Origin: Perkinsus chesapeaki
Lineage: Eukaryota > Perkinsozoa > Perkinsida > Perkinsidae
Length of the DNA: 46,559 nucleotides
Direction of reading: 5' to 3'
Assembly (NCBI GenBank): GCA_013115145.1
Contig: JAAPAO010000193.1
Span: 6,443 to 53,001 of the forward strand
Shown: one piece after another, positions 1-12,162 of the stretch
Numbering within the stretch: the stretch's first letter is position 1
How the letters are laid out: each line of letters opens with the position of its first letter
Translations under genes and position numbers: made by a program
Notes under the pieces: model-generated
Told to the model about the DNA's origin: nothing
Database searches by the model: none
The model's input: the letters and a program-made list of their open reading frames with translations, nothing else

Positions 1-96
1 ATGGAGGGCTGTGTATAACCCAACATGGAGGGCTGTGTATAACCCAACATGGAGGGCTGTGTATAACCCAACATGGAGGGCTGTGTATAACCCAAC
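1..96. repeat. 24-bp tandem repeat, 4 copies, at left edge
   Basis: Four perfect head-to-tail copies of a 24-bp unit starting ATGGAGGGCTGTGTATAACC. A fifth unit begins and degenerates at about 97-105. The array starts at base 1, so it probably continues outside the window; its true length is unknown. Confidence 0.95.
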
Positions 97-1030
97 ATGG
101 AAGGCGGCAGCCCTTCGGCTAACGGCCTAGAAGGCCACATTGGCGCGATCATATGGAATACTGTTATATTCAGCCGATGCCTGTGCTGCACTTGGTAGCG
201 GTTATGAATCTGATTGTCCAATGGCTATGCATGAGAGAACACCTCTCATAGGAGCTATCTGTCAGTTAGTACCACACTGCTGCCACGGGAAGCTGAAAGA
301 CTTCGAAGAGCGATCTCCGAGATCCCCTCAATGTTCCCAGCACAGAGACTAAAAAGCAGCAACGCGTGAGGCTGCCTAGTCCGTCATTGCATCGTCCGAT
401 TCCTCAACCTTTAGCCGATTCATGGAATCCGTCCGATTGATGAACGGAGATGAGGAAATTGCATGTAGCGGAGCCTCGTCGGAGCACTATCAGCACCTCG
501 TCTCAGGCGTCCATTTGAGCGGCGGAACGATCGTACTTGAACCGAGCGAGAACACGGAAGACGCGATGTGATGTCCTCCATTCATATAGTGTACATAGAA
601 TGCAATTGTAGGCAACCTTCGGAAAATAGCCGTGTCGGATCTGTGGGAGGGAGAAACTCAGAGTTGAAGACAAGTACGGTCGAAAAGCTGATCACGTTGG
701 CCTCCCTGTTGTTAATATAAAGGCGGCTATGGCAAGAACGTCCGCAAAGGGACACTAAAAGTCGCACCCTGTCGCGAGACCAGCAAGGAAGGAAAAACTG
801 TAGGCAACAAGCGTGTAGTTACTCTTCCTCAACAGCTCGACTGTTTGAATCATTTGAACATTGGAGAGTTTAATGAGCTTATTCATGCTAGTGATTGGCT
901 ATGGTTTCCAGCACGATTCTAAAATATATAATACTATAGTCTAAGAAGATCTAAATATCGTAATAAAGTATACCTAACTTGAAGTTCACTGATTATGATA
1001 AAAATATAATGCTATAAGGAATATAATATT
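97..1030. other. Unresolved region, possible 3' exon of an upstream gene
   Basis: No gene can be called with confidence. Two short plus-strand open stretches look mildly coding: one ending at the TGA at 367-369, rich in Arg, Glu and Ser, and one from ATG 422 to TGA 569-571 (49 codons). Either could be the end of a gene whose start lies to the left. The rest, about 580-1030, is AT-rich and shows nothing I recognise. Confidence 0.25.
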
Positions 1031-1800
1031 GTACTGTATGACTCGAACACATATTTGTGCAAGTCAGACCCGGTGCCATTGGACTAAACGAGAGTGCTTA
1101 CAAATAGCATTTATACACGGAAGATATTACGCACACCTGAGCGAGGTAAGCCTCCCACTGTCGATACATCTATCCATGGCAGCCACCCTGTTTCGTTGCG
1201 TTGGCGATTGCGAATTACAAGTCTCGTGTCTTCTGTGTCACAGTCTGTGGAGACGCATGCTCTACCTGAGTCTTATGAACTGCTTTCAGCTTTCTATCGG
1301 GTCGAGTCAGACGGTGTGGCTGAAACTCAGCCGAGAACAGCCGCATTGGCTTCAGTTAGGGGACGAGTTCCGTATCGGAAAGTTGGTGAGTCGTGGGATA
1401 CCCACGGAGGCGATGATCTCCCGGATATCACGCCCCATCTTATGTGGCTCATTACCGTGTAAAACTCAGGACTTCGACCATTCTGTGTAGAACATGAAGT
1501 TGAATGGCTCGTGGGCTCTGATTTGACTGCTCTACACATTTGGCTACAAATCGAAGTCTACTGCAAAGCAGCGTCGTAGGCTTCAAATGGTAGCGTACAA
1601 TAGTTCGAGCCATAGCTTCAATATAGAGGGATGTACAGTGTACACTGTAGACCCTATAGCGACCTGATTAAAACGAACGCCATTCGGCTGTTGCTCCGGC
1701 GAACGGGAACGTTTCTAATCTTCTGGAAGTTCCTAGAGCTCAGTTCCTCTGAACAACGAGTTGCGGAAGGATCAAGGAATCCAATTCCAATTCCAAAGCT
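1030..1800 (+). other. Probable 5' exons of the PP2C gene, FHA-like segment
   Basis: Around 1290-1386 the plus strand encodes SSQTVWLKL, then LQLGDEFRIGKL, followed by a GTGAGT donor. The spacing and the G-D-x-F-R-I-G-K pattern resemble the end of an FHA phosphothreonine-binding domain. Some eukaryotic PP2C phosphatases, such as plant KAPP, carry an FHA domain. I could not join this exon in frame to the phosphatase exons downstream, so the true start codon and exon chain are unresolved. It could also be a separate fragment. Confidence 0.35.
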
Positions 1801-3829
1801 CTCAGACGTTCACAGCTTGTCGATTCCATATCGGAGTATGTCACGAGCAAGGCTACAGACCTTCTATGGAGGACGAAGACATATGCATACAGGTAATTAG
1901 CCGAGGTCGAGCGACGCGAGCTACATCTCATCCACCTCAGGATCTCGCCATTTCCAACTTGAAACCCTGTAGTTGGTTTGCAGTGTAAGCAAGTCTGCTG
2001 CCGGTCTTAGTATCTCCCTTGACGAGCGCTGTTGTAGATATGACGGACATGGAGGTCGCGAATGCGTTACTTTTTTACGAAAGTATCTGCATCTTTGCTT
2101 CATTGCACAACTCCACCAGCGAGGTGATTTGTTCGCACATCGCAGCACTGGGCAGACTTCTTCTCTGAGGAAGAGGCTTCTGCGTTTTCCCCGTCGACGA
2201 TGAGATTGAGTGTGCTCTCAGGTGGTATTGACCGTTCCGAAGACATTCACGGAGATATAATGGAATCCTTGCAAGGAGTGAGACTCCCTATGAGCAGTGC
2301 CATAAAAGCGTCACGAATCCTATGCTAGGCTTTCCAAGCGACAGACGAAGCCTTCATTCAGGAAGCAGGCAACAGGCAATGGTCTGTCGCTGCTGGTAGG
2401 TTTGCATGCCTTTTTTCGGCGGCCTGACTGGATGTCTTGTAGGTTGCGTGGCAGTGGCCGTTCTCATCATCGGTTCAACAATTTTCTGCGCGAATACTGG
2501 GGACTCGCGGGCGGTTCTATCTAGAAATGGAAAGTGAGTTCGAATGAGGCATAGTGCTTCTCATTGGCAACGAGTCGTGGCTCTTGGCTCGCGCCAGCAG
2601 TTCTGGCCCAGCACGCAGAACTGCTAACTTTGCGTCACAGTATATATCCCTTCCGTGTACCTGCCAAGGGATATATAGCAACATTTCCACTCTACAGTAT
2701 ATTGCTTGTAGAGTAACCTCCTCTCTGTTCGAATCACCGTCGCCTCAATCTTGGAATATCGATTGGGCGACTCTGGGACCCAGGGCCTGGAATCCAGAAT
2801 CTGGATATCCCGACCACACAGCCTGCACAACCATCCGATCATCTATGGAGTGCCTTCATTTCGTGGTGTGATTTTGCGACCATAGCGGTAGGGGACCATA
2901 GACAGCATTCTGATTATCTCCGTTGAGTGTCCTCGTTACGGTATTCGGCCGCGTTCTACAGGGCGGTCGAGTTGTCTAACGACCAACGTCCATCGCGCCA
3001 AGATGAGTTCAAGAGAATCAAAGATGCGGGAGGATTCATCTTCTTCGGAAGAGTTTTGGGAAGGTGCGTTAGACCGCCCCTCACCTGCTGATGAGTTACA
3101 GGCTCGCGGTATCTCGCGCTTTTGGGGACATAGAGTATAAAACCGGCCTGCCGGATGATCAGTCCCCCCTGGTCATCTGTGAACCCGAGATCCATGCTGA
3201 TACTCTTCGGGTAAGCTCCGCCCACTGACGGATATTCATATATGACTCTGAACCAATATTTGTGAACACTTGTTGACTGCGGTACGACTCGTAGCCTAAA
3301 AATTATGGTGCTGTCTACCACTCGGAATACTTGTGAAGCTAGACTTGGCGACGGAATCCGGACCAGTCGATTGACAGTGAAGCATTCGATCTCCGATTGA
3401 GTGCCTGTCTCTTAATCCCAACAGCATGGGACATGTCCCGAATCTGGCTGCAATTCCGCGACTTCTTTCAGGACGAAGATGAGTTCATCGTTCTTGCGTG
3501 TGATGGGCTGTTCGACGTCCTGTCATCCCAGGTTAGCAACTCCGACACTGTCTAGTCACGTGAATAATTTCTTTTAGGAAGTTGTTGACTTCGTGAGAGG
3601 CCGCTTCTTGCGCATGTCTAAAGGAGAGCAAGATCCCACCACAGTGGCTCAAGTAGGTTTCTCGGGACAACTCGAATGCGCGTTAAAGATTCATCTGCTT
3701 CGCCCCTGCTTACATACACTCAGCGCCCCTTATCAGGAGCTCGTTCAAGAGGCTATTATAGAAAAAGGCTCCCGAGATAATGTAACGTGCGTCATTGTGA
3801 TGTTGAAAAAAATCCTTTCTAAAGCCTGA
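1801..3829 (+). CDS. PP2C-family protein phosphatase (11 exons recognised)
   Basis: A metal-dependent Ser/Thr phosphatase of the PPM/PP2C family. Exons, all in consistent phase: ~1801-1892, 1941-1984, 2038-2123, 2222-2277, 2329-2395, 2443-2533, 2962-3063, 3102-3210, 3472-3531, 3578-3652, 3737-3829. Motifs appear in family order: RPSMED, WFAVYDGHGG (split by an intron), CANTGDSRAVLSRNG, DAGGFIFFGRVLGRLAVSRA, LACDGLFDVLS and GSRDNVTCVIV. The four metal-ligand acidic positions (MED, DGH, CDG, RDN) are all present, so the enzyme should be active. Introns run from 38 to 428 nt. The 428-nt intron (2534-2961) holds a hairpin whose arms are TATATATCCCTT and AAGGGATATATA. The TGA at 3827 ends the protein directly after the last conserved strand. 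The N-terminus is uncertain; see the upstream entry. Confidence 0.93.
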
Positions 3830-4107
3830 TAATGAACACTGAAGAGCTATCGATTTTCCCTGTTGTAAACGTGAAGGCTCGTGTTGTAAAGAATATAGCT
3901 ATTTTCGGGCTTATGGGGCCAAAGTCTACCAATCTCTAGCTTCGTGCAGGGACACTGCGAAGTAAGTTTTCCGATGGGTCATTTCATCTAAGTAGCGTCG
4001 ATGCGCCCTGACTTTCTTATCAACTTCCACACTGGAAGTTGCAGTAAAACCGGCTAAGAAATCATGGTTGGACGCTGGATTCTCCAGTGTGATACGCACT
4101 GTGATTG

Positions 4108-4342
4108 AAGACTATTAGTAATAGTCTTAATAGTAACCTTCAGTCGTAATAGTCTTTCACGGTTCGTGATATACGAGTATTCGAAGTTTGGAAGTTAAGA
4201 GAGCTATTCGAAATAGCCTATTCCTCTCGGCCCGAGAGTCTCGGTCCGGCCCAGACCGAGAATTAATCCGCATTACGGGCCGTAATTTACGGCATGCCCA
4301 GACGGTCTGGGGTTATGATGACGGATGTGATGCGGATTAATT
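4108..4342. repeat. Cluster of short palindromes plus a 13-bp inverted repeat
   Basis: Inverted repeats with one central base: 4108-4128 (arms AAGACTATTA/TAATAGTCTT), 4232-4244 (CCGAGA/TCTCGG), 4272-4286 (ATTACGG/CCGTAAT) and 4297-4311 (CCCAGAC/GTCTGGG). The last two sit between a wider 13-bp inverted repeat, AATTAATCCGCAT at 4261 and its complement ending near 4342. No coding signal is visible from 3830 to 4900. Confidence 0.85.
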
Positions 4343-4908
4343 GAGAGCAGGTGTGCACTATATAACCCGCTATGGGCTACTCACACAATTCCTGTCTATC
4401 GCACAATTGTCACACCACGCTATTACTAGCTTTATTTACTCATCATATTCTACTCATTACTCACTCTGTTTTACTGCTCTATCCGCCTTCGGATATACCT
4501 TATCCTTGTGGTGTTTATAACACTGCAGGCGTTTGTTCACGAACCTCTCCCACTAACCTTAACACAACATATTGACAGACATGATGACAACTCAACTGCC
4601 GCTACTGTTGAAAAGCAGCTAAAGCTTGTGACTCTAAGAGCTGTTGAAAGATCTAATCGAGGCTCTACGATCGATTACTAAACTGACGAATGCCGTCATT
4701 CGTGGAACGAAGTTGTGCCAGCGATCTCGCTAATTCGCTGGTGTTGTAATACAATACAGTACAATACAGTCACACAGTACCAGTTTGTAATACAAACTTT
4801 GTATATCAGTGTAATCAGTAAGATCTGTACTGAAAAATGTGTCATCAAAGTGATAAATCGTCTGCGCGCAGATTCGCAACGGTCCATCAACTCGAGCTCG
4901 ACTTGGAA

Positions 4909-7148
4909 TTACTTAGACGCTATTCTCATGACTGAAACGAAGGTTGCGGTTATTATGAATGCAGTGATAACCACAAAAAGCCCACACCCCACGTAACGCT
5001 GAAAAGGGCTTGGTCTGAATATTTTAAAATAGAACCACATAGGACACAGGTATAACAGGCCTGAAAGCGAAATATCACGGCCAAAAATGGACTCCATTTA
5101 ATGGAGTTTTAATTCGCGAGGAAAATTCGGAATTAGATTATCATTCTGAGTGTTATCGAGGGGAACGGGAAATCTCAGTCAAATATTGCTGAGAGTTTCG
5201 TCTGTCCCAGTTAAGAACACATGGAACTCCGAGAAATTTTTTAACTTCGAGCTTTTAAGTGACTTCGACCAAGTCGAAGGGTGGTAATTTCAGATTTGAC
5301 AGCTCCATCTAGCTCACCCATGCTGGAGACACAGATAGTTAAAGCATGAAGTCATACTCGGAAAACGGAGATATCTTACACGTTGTTAGCGCGGCAGAGG
5401 CCAGCACTTGGAAATAAGCGAGTTCACTTTTCGCCAGCATTGCAGAAACTGCAATAACTGCTACTAGCACAAGTCTGGTGGCCACCCTCCAAGCCTTGGT
5501 AGTCGTTAGAGCTCTTGTCCATCGGTGCGAACCCTGAGGTTGCTCAATGACTGTTGTTGACCCTTCAGAGCGTTGATTATATGGGCAGTTATATTCGCAA
5601 CGTGGGAAATGCCTATTCGAGATCAAAGTCAATATATACTTACCAGTATTTGGCTGATAGCCTTTTCAGTAGCCACCATTACCGCCACCATCTTGACTTG
5701 CGCCATAGAAAACATTCTTATCAATACAAAAATATACAAGGAATATGCCAACCACAATTGGACACGATTCGGTCCGATACCACCTGCTGTAGACACATCA
5801 CCCATAGCAATGAAGAGATTCAAAATGCAACTCACTGGTAAGGCTTGCTGGAAAGAAGTCGCTGCAAGGGCCATCACAAATCTGCATCCCTGCTACGCCC
5901 ATAATATAAATATAGACCAGTGATATAATTTGACAAGTAGCCAGTATGAGACTGATTCGTCTGTTAGTTGTACCTGGATGTACGTAGTACTAAAAAGACT
6001 CTGAACGCCAGTCGAAGTGTCCACCTTTGACGCAGCCAATGTAAGGAGTCAAGGAAGGCAGGTCCCCGCAGGACCAGACCGACAAGCTAATAGCTGCAAT
6101 GATGTGGGCTGCCACTGGCTCACGTGGAGGAATATTCTCAACCAGATGAGAGTCCGGTAGAATTGCGAATGAAGTGCCTACCTGAAGGAATGATACAATT
6201 TCATGGACTCTAATGTGTAGACCTACCCATGAACCCAAAGTCCCTATCGTTCCAAAAACTCCTAATGCTCCCATTACAATAGTAACTTGTTTAAGCCGAG
6301 GGATCGCAATCGCGAGAATGAGTAGTAGCGAGAAGATAATGATCCAAATGTTAGCTGAGCAATGAGTGGACATGATATTTTATTAGTGGGCTTTACCGCT
6401 CATTGCCGGAGCGATAAGAGTGCCACAGACTCCAATCGCTCCTACAATTGTCGCAATGCTAGCTAAGTATTGGAAGCTGATGACCTGAAATGGGATGTTC
6501 GGGGCTGCTCATTATGAACTAAATAATAAATTTCGTTGGCAATCTTACAAAGAGGACAAAGATGCGGCCGAACCGACCTCCGCAATACTCAGCTAAGAAA
6601 GTGTACTCTCTTTCGAAGTATGGAACACCTTTCTCATCTCCATATGCGCAAACCTGGAGAGTCATAATACCGTACTATTAATACGGGTCGAGTCTACGAT
6701 AACCAACTGAATCAAGACTACCAGGGGTCCAGTATCGTCTCGGTAGTTTGAAAAAGACGTGAAATTTGAAAAGTTTTGGACCGAAACCAGGCAGGACGTC
6801 GATCTCTTGGAATTTATCTCATCGCTTACTTGTTCACTCTGGAGCACGGTCCTGAGGACTTCAAGTGAAGTGAATGTTAGCGCCGATGTCAAAGCCGGCG
6901 CCACGAAAGATACCCATCCGGAAGTAGTGAACATATACGGGATAGAGATAGCTTGTGAAATGAGTGCATTACAGCAGGCGAAGAAGAACGCTCTGAAATG
7001 AAAACTTTTCGGCGAATGCAGTGCTTACGAAGGAGGGGTACTTCGGGGTTATGCTATGTGCAATCTGCTCACCAATCTTGCTCGATGGCGAAGATGAGTT
7101 ACTGTCAGAATTGATACTTATCGAGGAGTCAGTCGTATACAATGACAT
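4909..7148 (-). CDS. AAAP-family amino acid permease, copy 1 (8 exons, 438 aa)
   Basis: Predicted secondary transporter of the amino acid/auxin permease (AAAP, SLC32/36/38-like) fold. Exons from the 5' end: 7042-7148, 6830-6992, 6549-6653, 6397-6484, 6025-6354, 5644-5861, 5380-5533, 4909-5060. Every junction is GT-AG and in phase, giving 438 residues, normal for the family. A Ser-rich cytosolic N-terminus of about 36 residues is followed by the family's TM1 signature, seen here as ACCNALISQAISIPYMFTTS then GWVSF. Further hydrophobic segments follow, including IWIIIFSLLLILAIAIP, and the last exon carries LLYLCPMWFYF before a final membrane helix. The substrate is not predictable. The start is the ATG at 7148; the reading frame stays open upstream, but only through a TTG. 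A paralogue lies at 10163-12162. Bases 5639-6470 match it almost exactly, introns included. Confidence 0.9.
5639..6470 (-). repeat. Near-identical block shared with 10743-11574
   Basis: An ungapped match (constant offset 5104) covering exon 6, intron 5, exon 5, intron 4 and most of exon 4 of the two permease genes. By eye there are about 20 differences in about 830 bp. Identity stops abruptly at the exon 6/intron 6 border and fades near 6470. Confidence 0.9.
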
Positions 7149-8190
7149 TGGCGTGATGAGATACAACAGCTTGCAAAAACAGATGCCAAGTTCAAGGTGA
7201 TGGTGGGGCGCGGCTCGCCGTGCACCCGTGTACGCATCGCATACTATGCGGAGCTAACCTCTCAATCCTTCCACTAACCTCAAATTTCGTGCTGCATTGG
7301 GGACACCTGACTGTGTCCTTGACTTGTCCCGGGTGAAGTGCACTCAAATGTGACCAAAGATATTGTGGTTCTACCCGACAACTTTTGTTTATGAACTCAT
7401 AGCAACAATGATGTGCTAGTGGATAATTGGGGACATTACATGTGTGCTGTCGCGCGGAAAGGCCTTATCCGAAAAGGTGAGTGCTACTCAGTGGGTAGGG
7501 AGGAAAGAGTGTACAAAACACCAGTGCATGCTGGTGCAGTATTATAAACACCGCAAGGATGAGGCATGCCCGAAGGGATATAGATAATCGTTACAGTCTA
7601 CTGTAAGTACAGTTAGCTTCGCTTACAGGGACATGAAAAAGGGGACAGAATGTATTATTTCTGTGAATCATCATTACATAGGAATTCCGGAGATCGAGGT
7701 TGAGAAAACCTTGTTTGCAAGTGCAAATGACGGTACAGTTTTAGGTACCAGCGGGGTGGAAAAAGAATGGTGAGAGTAACTCTTAGCGAGATAGAACTGT
7801 ACAACTCGACTCGCACATATTCTGTGCCACAGAACCATGCTTTGTGACCGTGAACCGTCACGACAGGGGAAAGATACGGCGACGTACCAATCGTACGGTC
7901 AATGAGGCCCATCAGTTGCTACGTAAGTTATGCGGTACCTGCGTTATCACCGAAGTTTAGAAGCACGATGCCGTTTTTCTTCTGTTAGAGGAGCAGATTG
8001 TAGCGCAACTACTCCATGAACTGTTGCGACACTCTTCGTGTTTGGCACAATAATTGCGCCACAATGCGCTCCACGTGTCTCCTTGTCTCTTAACAGCTCC
8101 TGGCTCTCCTGGGGGAGCGAATCCTGAAACAGTGCGTCCACCCGCAGGCCTGCAATGACCCACCAACAGTAGGAAATGAGAGACTTCTAG
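7149..8190. other. Intergenic, no gene seen
   Basis: Spacer between the first permease gene and the palindrome-rich stretch. Several open frames of 60-85 codons occur, but none has recognisable composition, splice pattern or motif. A short GC-rich patch at 7200-7240 contains small self-complementary words. Confidence 0.6.
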
Positions 8191-8200
8191 GAACCAATTC

Positions 8201-9032
8201 TACTATTGAATAGTAACTATTCTGAAGTATGTTTCCCCTCATGGTTTGCAGAACGTCAGCAATAGGTGTTGCACATGAAAGCCGCTGTGTGAAGGTTCAT
8301 GATGAACCGTTCATCCCGAGACGTGTTACACCCTGTAGCTTACAGGCTGTAACTTACAGGGCATCATGCGTAACTTCATAGGCGTCGTAACCCAACCGGC
8401 AGCCCGGCAATTGCCGGGCGGCCCAGTAAGGTACCCGCTCTGCCCGGCAAAGTCGGGGCGGCCCGTGAGAGTCCCCGGCGTTGCCCGGGTGGTGCCTGCG
8501 ACCCCTCTAGTCGATTGTGTTTACACTGCACTATTACTGACCAGCTGTTAGCCTTACAGTATTACTGAGTAACTGTTACCCTAGTAGGGTGTACTACAGC
8601 CGCTGTAGTAGTCTACGACCCGTAGACTACGAGCTGCCCGAGCAGGGCATTGTGAGACTCACACTGTTAGTCCTGCGTTTTGCGGCAAAAGTTTGGCCTT
8701 GTAACGCAGCAATTATATACATTTCATAGCGTGTGTCACTCCCGCTATAATGTTCCCACCGTAGAAACTCTGCGGCAGAAACATTCTCGCGAAGAATTTT
8801 TGTAGGCTGCGGCCGGCCCATGGTAAGAGCGGGTAAGCTCGGCCAGCGGCATGCCGGGCAGTCGTATGCCCTCGATAATAAGTTAGCTAACTGGCCTCTA
8901 TCGGCCACTATCTAATCGAAATCGCTAAGGTATTGTCTAAATAATATAACCTCAGATAGGCGATTAGCTAAGTCACTTCACAACGTAGGTTGTTCAAGTC
9001 TGCAACTCCATTGTGACTCACAATTTGTGAGT
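8201..9032. repeat. Array of short single-centre palindromes
   Basis: At least a dozen inverted repeats, most with a 0-3 base centre: 8201-8215, 8294-8308 (GGTTCAT/ATGAACC), 8332-8346, 8347-8359, 8402-8419 (an 18-bp even palindrome), 8557-8567, 8578-8590 (ACCCTA/TAGGGT), 8592-8610 (TACTACAGC/GCTGTAGTA), 8608-8630, 8651-8663, 9011-9023 and 9016-9032 (ACTCACAA/TTGTGAGT). Several abut or overlap. There is no convincing coding sequence in the interval. Confidence 0.9.
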
Positions 9033-10162
9033 CTGCTATTTCCGTTCGCAATGCGTCTATCCTGCTCTCCTCCGCAATTGCCTCGTTGTGAACTGAGGCG
9101 ACTGACTAACTTCGGCTCGCACGTGGCTATCCCAACGTATTGACTTCACCATCACGGTGCTAACGATTGGAATTGGTATCTCAGCAAGTCTTCTTCCCAT
9201 GGAGCCCTTTTCTACAGACTGGAGTAGTCCGCTCAACACACATAACTCGTGCGGTATGACATAAGGTGTCCGGATTACGGCCTCACTATCGAGTCGTTAG
9301 TGACTACCAGTGAGTAATCAGCATCGAGGTGACCTAGACTCGACCTTGATAAAGTCGCTGTTCAACTTGGACGTGGCTCGCAGGCCGATAACCTGTAAGC
9401 CAGCGAAGCCTTCTTAACAGCACTCTTACACCCCCACACTAGGGATTCAAAATACGGGATTCTAGTCTGTTCCAAGTTCACGCAGCAAGGTTTCCCCTTG
9501 GGTGTTCAAGAGCACGGCGTGCGCTGGCGGGCCGCCCAATAGGAGTCAACAGCTATTGACTAACGATCCGTCAGTGATGAATCGTACTTGGTGGTTTTCC
9601 AGATCCCGGTTCACGAAGCCTGGTTCAGTGCAACTAGTAGGCACATTGTCTCAATATATCAACCCATGCAAGTCACTTAAGTACTTGAACGCAACTTGGC
9701 AAGGTTCAGTATATGAAAATCTACCTCTCAGAGGCATGGTTTAATGAACTCTAATACAGCTGCGCTGTAGCAGCTCTAGTGATCAACTATAATCAACCTT
9801 AGTATGTCTAATAAAATGACTATTAAGGGTGACCTACCGACGAGAAACGCGTATTTTTGGCTGAAGCCTCGCTGAAGCCAGCTACGCTTTTATCAAGGCA
9901 GTTCCATGGGTACACACGAGAAATTATGATACACGAAAACATTCACCTGTCTTATCTGCCGTATTGACAGCCACGAGGGGCCAGCCATAGAACAACGAGC
10001 GGAAAGCTATCAATGACAAGGTATTGGAACAGCGTGGTCGAACTTCGACCGTCGAAACAGCACACACTGCATCATGTACATTGCCAATGGCAATTTGCCA
10101 TTCTAATGATGGAGTTTTAATAGACCATCACAGCCTTTGATTCAAAGGTAGAACCGTAGCCA
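9033..10162. other. Intergenic, palindromes thinning out
   Basis: No gene recognised. Short inverted repeats continue at lower density, for example AGTCAA/TTGACT near 9542-9560 and ACAGC/GCTGT near 9756-9768. An 80-codon plus-strand open frame at 9502-9744 looks like chance. Confidence 0.55.
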
Positions 10163-12162
10163 CTAATCCAAAATCCCCATCACTGAGACATAAGTAGCCA
10201 CGATCATAAATGTAGAGGTCAGTGCGATCGATACGTAAATCATATATAATTTGGTGCCATGTGGACCAGTGACTCTATAGTAGAACCAGATGGGGCACAA
10301 GTAGAGCAAACCTGTTGATGCAAACATGCGATTATGAGCAGCAACCGAGTAGGCCTACACGTTGTTAGTAGAGAAGATGTCACCGCTTGGAAATAGGCAA
10401 GTTCGTGTTTGACAAGGGCTGCAGCCACTGCGACGATTGCTACCAGTATGACTCTCAAGGCCAATCTCCAAGCATTGGAAGCCGCTAGGACTTCTTTTGA
10501 GAGCGACAAAACCTAAGGTTCTTAATGATACACTACTAATCTGTGTGGCTAAGATTTTCACAATCGAAAGAATTGCTTGAAATATTTCTCGCCACAAGAA
10601 TATGCTGCCCTGGACTATCGACGCTAGTCACGGGATTTAAAAAAAAATAAATTTTCTGGGTAGGAAAGCCACTAAACTGGATAACCTTCTGTACTCCGTA
10701 ATGTTACACATGAAAGGTTTGTCCGAAACACGTATGCCTATGCTTACCAGTATTTGGCTGATAGCCTTTTCAGTAGCCACCATTACCGCCACCATCTTGA
10801 CTTGCGCCATAGAAAACATTCTTATCAATATAAAAATATACAAGGAATATGCCAAACATAATCGGACACGATTCGGTCCGATACCACCTGCTGTAGACAC
10901 ATCACCCATAGCAATTAAGAGATTCAAAATGCAACTCACTGGTAAGGCTTGCTGGATAGAAGTCGCTGCAAAGGCCATCACAAATCTGCATCCCTGCTAC
11001 GCCCATAATATAAATATAGAACAGTGATATAACTTGACAAGTAGCCAGTATGAGACTGATTCGTCTATTAGTTGTACCTGGATGTACGTAGTACTAAAAC
11101 GACTCTGAACGCCAGTCGAAGTGTCCACCTTTGACGCAGCCAATGTAAGGAGTCAAGGAAGGCAGGTCCCCGCAAGACCAGACCGACAAGCTAATAGCTG
11201 CAATGATGTGGGCTGCCACTGGCTCACGTGGAGGAATATTCTCAACCAGATGAGAGTCCGGTAGAATTGCGAATGAAGTGCCTACCTGAAGGAATGATAC
11301 AATTTCATGGACTCTAATGTATAGACCTACCCATGAACCCAAAGTCCCTATCGTTCCAAAAACTCCTAATGCTCCCATTACAATAGTAACTTGTTTAAGC
11401 CAAGGTATCGCAATCGCGAGAATGAGTAGTAGCGAGAAGATAATGATCCAAATGTTAGCTGAGCAATGAGTGGACATGATATTTTATTAGTGGAGTTTAC
11501 CGCTCATTGCCGGAGCGATAAGAGTGCCACAGACTCCAATTGCTCCTACGATTGTCGCAATGCTGGCCAAGTATTGCAAAAGTATCACCTGTAAGTGTAG
11601 GACTTGGGACAACTTCCTCTAGCCTACCATGTGGCGAATCTTACAACCAAAATGAAATTGCGGCAGACTCGCCCTCCGCAATACTCAGCTAAAAAGGTGT
11701 ACTCTCTTTCAAAACTGGGAATGTCTTTTGCATCCCCGTAGGAGCGAACCTGAGGAGAAACACTACAGATCGAGCTTATGATTACTCCTTGATGAAGGCT
11801 GCAAACTTGGTAGTAGCATGGAGATACGCTGGAATCTTCACCTGCTCATTCTGAAGTACAATCCTGAGGAGCTCGCTTGAAACTAGAGTTAGCCCCGACG
11901 TCACAGCCTGTGCTATGAAGCATACCCATCCCGCAGTAGTAAATATATACGGGGTGGAGATTGCTTGGGATATGAGCGCATTACAGCAGGCGAAGGCAAA
12001 GGCCCTAAAGTGGAATTTGCGACCGTATTGCGTTGACACCTCGAGATTTTACCTGGGGGTGATGCCATGCTCAATCTGATCGCCAGTCTTCTTCACCGTC
12101 GAAGAAGCCGAATCACTCTCAAAATGAACAATTGCGGAAGACTCCTCCGAATACGCGCACAT
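10163..12162 (-). CDS. AAAP-family amino acid permease, copy 2 (8 exons, 438 aa)
   Basis: Tandem paralogue of the gene at 4909-7148, same orientation and the same eight-exon layout. Exons: 12053-12162, 11842-12004, 11645-11749, 11501-11588, 11129-11458, 10748-10965, 10359-10512, 10163-10311. The coding total is again 438 residues. TM1 reads NALISQAISTPYIFTTAGW, and the last exon carries LLYLCPIWFYY. Outside the shared block the two proteins differ strongly: the N-terminus, the exon 7 membrane segment and the C-terminal tail match only in part. Exons 4-6 are almost identical. The frame is intact, so both copies are probably expressed. Substrate unknown. Confidence 0.9.
10743..11574 (-). repeat. 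Near-identical block shared with 5639-6470
   Basis: Second copy of the ~830-bp block described at 5639-6470. It lies inside permease copy 2 and has no insertions or deletions relative to copy 1. Confidence 0.9.

Noticed and set aside
1029-1490. A 153-codon plus-strand open frame as an intact single-exon gene.
   Set aside because: It overlaps a second open frame in another register and contains a good GTGAGT donor. The composition fits spliced exons or chance.
4372-4575. A 67-codon open frame beginning MGYSHNSCL.
   Set aside because: Low-complexity Thr/Leu/Ser composition in palindromic intergenic DNA, with no motif and no splice context.
8201-9032. The palindromes as CRISPR repeats or bacterial terminators.
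   Set aside because: The units differ in sequence, have no regular spacers or cas genes, and the surrounding genes are intron-rich and eukaryotic.
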